From Clostridiales bacterium UBA3953 (GTDB lineage: Bacteria; Bacillota; Clostridia; Oscillospirales; CAG-272): a stretch of 11,417 bases of DNA. The DNA lies in assembly GCA_002385415.1 (NCBI GenBank), contig DGDL01000032.1, positions 1-11,417 of the forward strand, read 5' to 3'. Below are positions 6,741-11,417 of this stretch, one piece after another. Position numbers and translations under genes: made by a program. A model generated the notes under the pieces. The model worked only from the letters and a program-made list of their open reading frames with translations, had not been told where the DNA came from and ran no database searches. Position 1 is the stretch's first letter. Each line of letters opens with the position of its first letter.

Positions 6741-7976
6741 ATGGAGACATCAATTATAGATATACCGGGCGGAGTTACCGCGCCGGCGGGGTTTAGGGCA
6801 TCCGGCATACATTCGGGACTGCGCAAAAACAAGTTGAGACGCGACCTTGCGCTTATTGTTGCCGACTGCCGGTGTGCCGCCGCCGGGATGTTTACTACAA
6901 ACAAGGTGTTTGCCGCGCCCGTGGGTGTTTCGCGCTCGCATCTCGCGGACGGCTATGCGCAGGCGATAATCTGCAACAGTGGAAATGCCAATGCCTGCAC
7001 CGCCGACGGGTATGAAAAGGCAGACCTGACCTGCAGGGTGCTGGCACAGCATCTGGGCATAAAAAAAGAAGATGTAGTCGTCGCTTCGACCGGCGTTATC
7101 GGCCTGCCGCTGCCGGTTGAAACAATCATAAACTCCATACCCGAGCTGGCCGGGCAGCTTGCCTGTGGTGTGATGGCCTCTCATGCGGCGGCAAACGCCA
7201 TTATGACAACCGACACAAAACCAAAGGAATTTGCATGCGAGTTTACGCTCGGCGGCGTAAAAGCCAGAATCGGTGCTATTTGCAAGGGTTCGGGCATGAT
7301 AGAGCCCAACATGGCGACGATGCTGGGCTTTATAACTACCGATGCAGCAATAGAGCCGCATGCACTGCGCGCGGCGCTGCAGTCGGTTGTTTTCGACACA
7401 TTCAACATGGTGAGCATAGACGGCGACACCTCGACAAACGACATGGTTGTTATCCTTGCCTCGGGCAAGGCGGGCAACAAGCCCATAGCGGCGCCGGAAG
7501 GGGAAGATTATGAGGCGTTCCGCGCGGCGCTGCTGAAAATCTGTATCAGCATGGCAAAAGCAATAGCCTCCGACGGTGAAGGTGCAACCAAACTGCTCGA
7601 ATGTACCGTTAGAAACTACTATAATAAAGAAGGCGCCAAAAAGCTTGCCAAATCGGTTATAAAGTCGTCGCTTGTCAAAACCGCCATGTTCGGCGCCGAC
7701 GCAAACTGGGGCCGGCTGATGTGCGCGCTCGGTTATGCCGGTGTGGAGTTTGATCCAAGTAAAGTTGACCTAAAGTTTAAATCGAAGGTCGGCGAGATAT
7801 CTGTATGCCGAAACGGCTGTGCAATAGAGGTTGACGAAGAGCTGGCGAAAGAAATTCTTTCCTGTGATTACATCTATATCGATGTCGACTGCAAGTGCGG
7901 GGACGCTTCGGCTACCGCATGGGGATGCGACTTGAGCTACGAATACGTCCGCATTAACGGAGATTACAGAAGCTGA
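6741..7976 (+). CDS. argJ: Ornithine acetyltransferase, probably bifunctional
   Basis: A 411-residue N-terminal-nucleophile enzyme. It transfers the acetyl group from N-acetylornithine to glutamate, and in bifunctional members also makes N-acetylglutamate from acetyl-CoA. The precursor cleaves itself between Ala192 and Thr193 in EPNMATMLGF (188-197), exposing Thr193 as nucleophile. Other conserved blocks are GNANACT (81-87), STGVIG (116-121, oxyanion hole), GDTSTND (228-234), SDGEGATK (277-284), GADANWGR (318-325) and the C-terminal YVRINGDYRS (402-411). No argA or argE is seen here, so a bifunctional role is the simplest inference, but sequence alone does not separate mono- from bifunctional forms. 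The start has GAGG only 4 nt upstream. Confidence 0.96.
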   Translation: METSIIDIPGGVTAPAGFRASGIHSGLRKNKLRRDLALIVADCRCAAAGMFTTNKVFAAPVGVSRSHLADGYAQAIICNSGNANACTADGYEKADLTCRVLAQHLGIKKEDVVVASTGVIGLPLPVETIINSIPELAGQLACGVMASHAAANAIMTTDTKPKEFACEFTLGGVKARIGAICKGSGMIEPNMATMLGFITTDAAIEPHALRAALQSVVFDTFNMVSIDGDTSTNDMVVILASGKAGNKPIAAPEGEDYEAFRAALLKICISMAKAIASDGEGATKLLECTVRNYYNKEGAKKLAKSVIKSSLVKTAMFGADANWGRLMCALGYAGVEFDPSKVDLKFKSKVGEISVCRNGCAIEVDEELAKEILSCDYIYIDVDCKCGDASATAWGCDLSYEYVRINGDYRS

Positions 7977-7986
7977 GAGGGTAATT

Positions 7987-8853
7987 ATGTTCATTTCTAA
8001 TACGGATAAGGCGCGGGTGCTGACACAGGCGCTGCCGTATATCCAAAAGTACACAGGCAAAACCGTGGTTATAAAATACGGTGGAAGCGCTATGTATAAT
8101 CCCGGCCTCAACGAAGCGGTGATTTCGGATATAGTCCTGCTTTCGCTTGTGGGTATCCATGTTGTGCTTGTCCACGGCGGCGGTCCCGAAATCAGCGAGA
8201 TGATGAAAAAAATCGGCAAAGAAAGCAAGTTTGTCAACGGCTTGCGCTATACGGACGAAGAAGACATCGAAATCGTGCAGATGGTGCTTGCCGGCAAGAC
8301 AAACAAAGACCTTGTCAACCTCATCGGCCGAATAGGAGGACGCGCGATTGGTCTGTGCGGTGTCGACGGCGGCATGCTGAAGGCAAAAAAGCTGGAGGAC
8401 GGCGTAAGCGACTACGGTTATGTGGGTGAGATAACCTCGGTTGACGTCTCGATAATAAAAGATACAATCGATAAGGGCTATATACCCGTTATCTCGACCA
8501 TCGCATCGGGTGTGGACGACGGACTTGTCTACAATATCAATGCGGACATCGCCGCGTCAAGGCTCGCGGTGGCGCTGCAGGCTACAAACTTTTTGCTTTT
8601 GACCGACGTTCGAGGAGTGTTGCGCGACCCCAAAGACGAGGATTCGCTTATCCCGGTTATAAAAATCTCCGAAATACCTTCGCTTATCGCTGAAGGTGTC
8701 ATAACAGGCGGCATGATACCGAAGGTTAACTGCTGCGCAGAGGCGATAGCGCAGGGCATCTCCCGCACCTGTATACTTGACGGGCGAATTTTGCATTCGA
8801 TACTCATAGAGATGTTCTCGGACGAGGGCATCGGCACGATGTTCGTAAAATAA
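7987..8853 (+). CDS. argB: Acetylglutamate kinase
   Basis: A 288-residue amino acid kinase that phosphorylates N-acetylglutamate with ATP. Seen: IKYGGSAM (29-36) with phosphate-binding Lys30, HGGGPEI (63-69), NGLRYT (84-89) with the substrate-binding Arg87, NINADIAA (184-191) and TGGMIPK (240-246). The N-terminal extension TDKARVLTQALPYIQKYTGK (6-25) matches the kinked helix that links dimers into hexamers in arginine-inhibited kinases (Thermotoga, Pseudomonas), and the usual C-terminal GIGTM (281-285) is present. Feedback inhibition by arginine is therefore a reasonable inference. The Shine-Dalgarno GAGAGGG overlaps the argJ stop codon, with a 10-nt gap, suggesting coupled translation. Confidence 0.97.
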   Translation: MFISNTDKARVLTQALPYIQKYTGKTVVIKYGGSAMYNPGLNEAVISDIVLLSLVGIHVVLVHGGGPEISEMMKKIGKESKFVNGLRYTDEEDIEIVQMVLAGKTNKDLVNLIGRIGGRAIGLCGVDGGMLKAKKLEDGVSDYGYVGEITSVDVSIIKDTIDKGYIPVISTIASGVDDGLVYNINADIAASRLAVALQATNFLLLTDVRGVLRDPKDEDSLIPVIKISEIPSLIAEGVITGGMIPKVNCCAEAIAQGISRTCILDGRILHSILIEMFSDEGIGTMFVK

Positions 8854-8862
8854 TGTGCAGCA

Positions 8863-8886
8863 TGCGGACGGCAAAAGCCGACCGCA
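8863..8886 (+). other. Hairpin in the argB-argD gap
   Basis: TGCGG-A-CGGC (8863-8872) pairs with GCCG-A-CCGCA (8877-8886) around an AAAA loop: nine base pairs with one A-A mismatch. No T-run follows, so it is unlikely to terminate. It may be an mRNA stability or processing element in the 88-nt gap between argB and argD. Confidence 0.55.
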
Positions 8887-8941
8887 AAGCAAAACCGCCG
8901 AAAAGTGGTGAGCGGCATAAAGGGTAAATGTGGGGTTGGAT

Positions 8942-10171
8942 ATGAATAATGCTTATTATTTGGGGCTTGACGCCAAACATACAATGGGAACCTACGGGCG
9001 GCTGCCTGTTGCGGTTTCCCATGGGAAAAACGCCACTCTTTACGATTGCGACGGAAAAAAATATATAGATTTTACCTCCGGAATCGGGGTAAACTCGCTC
9101 GGGCTGTGTGACGAGGGCTGGACAGCGGCTGTAACCGAACAGCTCGGAAAGTTTGCACACATGTCAAACTATTATGTCTCGCCGACGGCGGCCGAGCTCG
9201 GCTGTGCGCTGACCACAGCGTCGGGCATGTCAAAGGTGTTTTTCTGCAACTCGGGCGCAGAAGCGAACGAAGGAGCCATTAAACTGGCGCGCAAATACAG
9301 CCGCGACAAATACGGTTTCGGCAAGCCGGGTAATACAAGAGCAACAATTATAACGCTTAAAAACTCTTTCCACGGTCGCACGATAACGACGCTTGCGGCG
9401 ACGGGGCAGGATAAATTCCACCTCGACTTTGCGCCATATACAGAGGGATTTAAGTATGTACCTCCGAACGACATAGATGCGCTGCGCGAGGCAATGACAC
9501 CCGACGTGTGCGGGTTTATGATAGAGACAATACAGGGCGAGGGCGGCGTCAACTTCCTGCGCGGAGCATATCTGCGCGACGCCGAGGAACTTTGCAGAGA
9601 GTACGACGTTGCGCTCATCGTCGACGAGGTGCAGACTGGCATAGGGCGTACAGGGCGCTTTCTCACCTGCCAAAACTATGGCATAGAGCCGGATATAATC
9701 ACACTTGCCAAGGGTTTGGGAGGCGGGCTTCCCATCGGCGCGTTTTTGTGCAATGAAAGGTATGCGTCGGTGCTCGGTCCGGGCGACCACGGCTCGACAT
9801 TCGGCGGCAATCCCGTCGCCTGTGCCGGCGCGCTCGAGGTCGTGCGCAGGGTGAGCGACCAGGCGTTTCTGCGCTCCGTGCGCGACAAAGGCGAGTATCT
9901 GCGCAGCCGCATAAAGAGCATGAACATCCCTATAGTGCGTGAGGTGCGGGGTCTCGGTCTTATGACAGGCGTTGAAATAGACGGCAATCCGAGCGAATAT
10001 GTGAAAAAATGCTGCAATGCCGGACTACTTATACTTTCGGCGGGCAAAAATGTGTTGCGTTTTCTGCCGCCGCTGACGATTACTTATGAAGAGCTTGACG
10101 CCGGCCTTGAAATATTAGGCGCCGTTTTGGGCGAAGACAAGAGGTGCGATGATGAAGCAGAGCCTGCTTAA
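8942..10171 (+). CDS. argD: Acetylornithine aminotransferase
   Basis: A 409-residue class III PLP aminotransferase converting N-acetylglutamate semialdehyde to N-acetylornithine with glutamate as donor. Numbered from ATG 8942, the blocks are NSGAEANE (103-110), SFHGRT (142-147), VDEVQTGIGRTG (227-238, Asp228 contacting the PLP ring), LAKGLGGGLPIGAF (255-268) with PLP Lys257, and STFGGNPVA (285-293). ATG 8942 is chosen because MGTYGR then falls at residue 15, its usual place. A GTG at 8930 with AAAGGG 5 nt upstream is a real alternative and would add four residues. The final codons overlap argF by 23 nt, giving an acidic tail (CDDEAEPA). Some ArgD proteins also act in lysine synthesis; nothing here tests that. 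Confidence 0.95.
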   Translation: MNNAYYLGLDAKHTMGTYGRLPVAVSHGKNATLYDCDGKKYIDFTSGIGVNSLGLCDEGWTAAVTEQLGKFAHMSNYYVSPTAAELGCALTTASGMSKVFFCNSGAEANEGAIKLARKYSRDKYGFGKPGNTRATIITLKNSFHGRTITTLAATGQDKFHLDFAPYTEGFKYVPPNDIDALREAMTPDVCGFMIETIQGEGGVNFLRGAYLRDAEELCREYDVALIVDEVQTGIGRTGRFLTCQNYGIEPDIITLAKGLGGGLPIGAFLCNERYASVLGPGDHGSTFGGNPVACAGALEVVRRVSDQAFLRSVRDKGEYLRSRIKSMNIPIVREVRGLGLMTGVEIDGNPSEYVKKCCNAGLLILSAGKNVLRFLPPLTITYEELDAGLEILGAVLGEDKRCDDEAEPA

Positions 10172-11060
10172 AATGTCAGACCTTTCAAAGTCCGACATCG
10201 ACGACATACTAAACCTTGCTGTCCAGCTAAAATACGAGACCAAAAACGGCATAGCGCATCCGTATCTTGCGGGCAAAACGCTGGGCATGATATTCCAGAA
10301 ATCGTCGACGCGCACGCGCGTGTCGTTCGAGGTGGGCATGTATCAGCTTGGCGGTCATGCGCTGTTCCTTTCATCGCGGGATCTTCAAATAGGTCGCGGC
10401 GAGCCGGTGGAGGACACCGCACGCGTGTTGGGTCGCTATGTGGATGCAATAATGATCCGCACCTACTCGCAAAAAGAGGTCGAGGATCTCGCAAAATACT
10501 CGGGCGTACCGGTCATAAACGGGCTCACCGACTACGAGCATCCCTGTCAAGTGCTCGCGGATTTGATGACAATACGCGAGTACAAGGGCACGCTCGAGGG
10601 GCTGAAGCTGTGCTATATAGGCGACGGCAACAACATGGCAAACTCGCTTATCGTCGGCGGGCTGACGGTCGGCATGAGTGTCGCGGTTGCCTGCCCGAAA
10701 AACCACCTGCCGCATCCGGACGCCCTCGCATTTGCTGAAAACTATCCCGGCAAACTGCTTGTCACGCAGGATGTAAAGGAAGCGGCAAAGGATGCCGACG
10801 TGCTTTACACCGACGTTTGGGCATCGATGGGCATGGAAGCCGAGGTCGAGCAGCGCATGCAAGACTTCAAAGGCTATCAGATAAACGCCGAGATAGAAGC
10901 GCTTGCAAAACCTGATGTGATAGTGCTGCACTGCCTTCCCGCCCACCGCGAGGAGGAGATTACAGCCGACGTTTTCGAAAGGCATGCGGGCGAAATTTTC
11001 GACCAGGCGGAAAATCGGATGCATGTGCAAAAGGCGGTATTGGTTAACCTGATGGGATAA
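10149..11060 (+). CDS. argF: Ornithine carbamoyltransferase
   Basis: A 303-residue enzyme that carbamoylates ornithine to citrulline. The carbamoyl phosphate loop SSTRTR (52-57), HPCQ (131-134), GDGNNMANS (158-166), the ornithine-binding DVWASMG (222-228) and HCLPAHR (261-267) identify an anabolic-type OTC rather than aspartate or acetylornithine carbamoyltransferase. Two adjacent ATGs (10149 and 10152) are possible; GAGG at 10141-10144 is 4 nt from the first and 7 nt from the second, and the second would give the family-like start MKQSLLKMSDL. The start lies inside argD, so translation is probably coupled. It is last in the operon, followed within 10 nt by a strong terminator. The length is slightly on the short side but complete. 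Confidence 0.96.
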   Translation: MMKQSLLKMSDLSKSDIDDILNLAVQLKYETKNGIAHPYLAGKTLGMIFQKSSTRTRVSFEVGMYQLGGHALFLSSRDLQIGRGEPVEDTARVLGRYVDAIMIRTYSQKEVEDLAKYSGVPVINGLTDYEHPCQVLADLMTIREYKGTLEGLKLCYIGDGNNMANSLIVGGLTVGMSVAVACPKNHLPHPDALAFAENYPGKLLVTQDVKEAAKDADVLYTDVWASMGMEAEVEQRMQDFKGYQINAEIEALAKPDVIVLHCLPAHREEEITADVFERHAGEIFDQAENRMHVQKAVLVNLMG

Positions 11061-11068
11061 ATAAAAAT

Positions 11069-11100
11069 GCGACGGAGTAAAACTCTCCGTCGCGTTTTTA
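11069..11100 (+). terminator. Terminator of the arginine operon
   Basis: A perfect 9-bp stem GCGACGGAG (11069-11077) with CTCCGTCGC (11085-11093), a 7-nt loop and GTTTTTATT after it. The A-rich flank AAATAAAAAT upstream means the reverse strand also has a T-run, so it could work in both directions. Confidence 0.93.
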
Positions 11101-11227
11101 TTGGCTTGCTTTTGCGTGAAGCTGCACTTTACGTGCGCCATTTCTTCTTCGCTTGCAAATTTGTAAGCTCCGCAGTCAAGCACGCCTGTTCCGCTTAACA
11201 TATGCTTGCATGTAGGGCTGTTGTCCC

Positions 11228-11246
11228 ATCTTCACCTAATCTTCAC
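11228..11246 (+). repeat. Direct repeat ATCTTCAC x2, one helical turn apart
   Basis: ATCTTCAC occurs at 11228-11235 and 11239-11246, an 11-bp period, ending one base before the -35 hexamer. Tandem half-sites at 11-bp spacing beside a -35 are typical of OmpR/PhoB-type response regulators bound as head-to-tail dimers. The actual regulator is unknown. Confidence 0.55.
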
Positions 11247-11274
11247 TTGACTTTCGTCATTATGGTGTTATAAT
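11247..11274 (+). promoter_or_regulatory. Promoter of the GH4 glycosidase gene
   Basis: TTGACT (11247-11252, 5 of 6) and a perfect TATAAT (11269-11274) with 16-nt spacing. The predicted start is near 11281, leaving a leader of about 90 nt before the coding start at 11371. Confidence 0.82.
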
Positions 11275-11323
11275 ATATAAATGGCAAAGGCCGAAAGCGC
11301 AAAATATGGGTTATAAATATTAC

Positions 11324-11350
11324 GGTTCGCAACCCCGAGCGGGGCGGACC
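11324..11350 (+). other. Hairpin in the GH4 gene leader
   Basis: GGTTCG (11324-11329) pairs with CGGACC (11345-11350, one wobble), and CCCC (11333-11336) with GGGG (11341-11344) around a GAGC loop, leaving a 3-nt bulge. It ends 6 nt before the GGAGGGT ribosome binding site, so it could affect translation or mRNA stability. Confidence 0.5.
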
Positions 11351-11370
11351 CGATACGGAGGGTAAAGTAA

Positions 11371-11417
11371 ATGCCGAAGATCACTTTTATGGGTGCCGGC
11401 AGCACGGTGTTTGCCAA
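11371..11417 (+). CDS. Glycoside hydrolase family 4 enzyme, N-terminal fragment
   Basis: Only the first 15 codons lie in the window. MPKITFMGAGSTVFA matches the N-terminal beta strand and NAD-binding GAGS loop of family-4 glycosidases (alpha-galactosidase MelA, alpha-glucosidase AglA and relatives), which use NAD and a divalent metal to hydrolyse glycosides by a redox mechanism. The start is well supported by GGAGGGT 7 nt upstream and a strong promoter. The substrate (alpha-galactoside, alpha-glucoside or galacturonide) depends on residues beyond the contig end. No sugar transport or regulator gene is visible to help. Confidence 0.75.
   Translation, partial: MPKITFMGAGSTVFA

Larger units (their letters stand above)
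11101..11370. other. Intergenic region between argF and the GH4 gene
   Basis: No complete gene is supported here. Bases 11101-11231 on the minus strand read as a coding-looking frame (see findings) with no ribosome binding site. Bases 11228-11274 hold the direct repeats and promoter, and 11275-11370 are the leader of the downstream gene. No RNA gene or mobile element is visible. Confidence 0.6.

Noticed and set aside
6750..7361. 203-residue minus-strand ORF opposite argJ
   Set aside because: Antisense shadow of argJ with Cys- and Arg-rich composition and no family-like features.
10371..11085. Long minus-strand ORF opposite argF
   Set aside because: The part within argF is an antisense shadow crossing the operon terminator. 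Only the portion beyond 11100 looks coding and is listed separately as a finding.
20..11417. CRISPR arrays, tRNA or rRNA genes, insertion sequences, phage genes
   Set aside because: I found no spaced repeats, cloverleaf-like segments, transposase motifs or inverted-repeat ends anywhere in the window.

Overview
The window looks like chromosomal DNA from an uncultured member of the Clostridia (Bacillota), probably a metagenome contig from a gut-type spore-former. The evidence is the Firmicutes-style arginine operon with a bifunctional argJ, a PdaA-type (spore cortex family) deacetylase, GGAGG-type ribosome binding sites, ATG and GTG starts, and mixed but fairly GC-rich codon use. No database search was possible, so the taxonomy is inference. 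The first 19 bases are the Nextera/Tn5 mosaic-end adapter and are not genomic; real sequence starts at about base 20.

Layout. Bases 20-252 (+) hold the 3' end of a nucleoside hydrolase-like gene, followed by a terminator that may work in both directions. A minus-strand block follows: a small TM1266-like ferredoxin-fold protein (315-563, with its own promoter), and a two-gene unit made of a PdaA-like membrane-anchored deacetylase (1469-2755) and a secreted NodB-type polysaccharide deacetylase (669-1457). The divergent intergenic region 2756-2944 carries a good promoter for the arginine operon, a weaker candidate promoter for the deacetylases, and overlapping ArgR-type operators between them.

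From 2945 to 11060 (+) runs one operon, argG-argH-argC-argJ-argB-argD-argF, closed by a strong terminator. It encodes the route from glutamate to arginine: ArgJ (acetylates glutamate and recycles acetyl groups), ArgB (kinase), ArgC (reductase), ArgD (aminotransferase), ArgF (ornithine to citrulline), ArgG and ArgH (citrulline to arginine). carAB and argR are not in the window. Most junctions are tight (10-18 nt gaps, or a 23-nt overlap). The two wide gaps, argG-argH and argB-argD, both hold hairpins. The argG-argH gap can form two mutually exclusive hairpins, one of which would hide the argH ribosome binding site.

The last 310 bases hold no complete gene. They contain a strong promoter preceded by an 11-bp-phased direct repeat, a leader with a hairpin, and the first 15 codons of a family-4 glycoside hydrolase gene running off the end.

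Most of the window is ordinary core metabolism, and I do not see a clear new defence, mobile or biosynthetic system. The best leads are small regulatory features: the argG-argH RNA structure, the ArgR operator cluster, the repeats in front of the glycosidase gene, and a coding-looking orphan stretch at 11101-11231.
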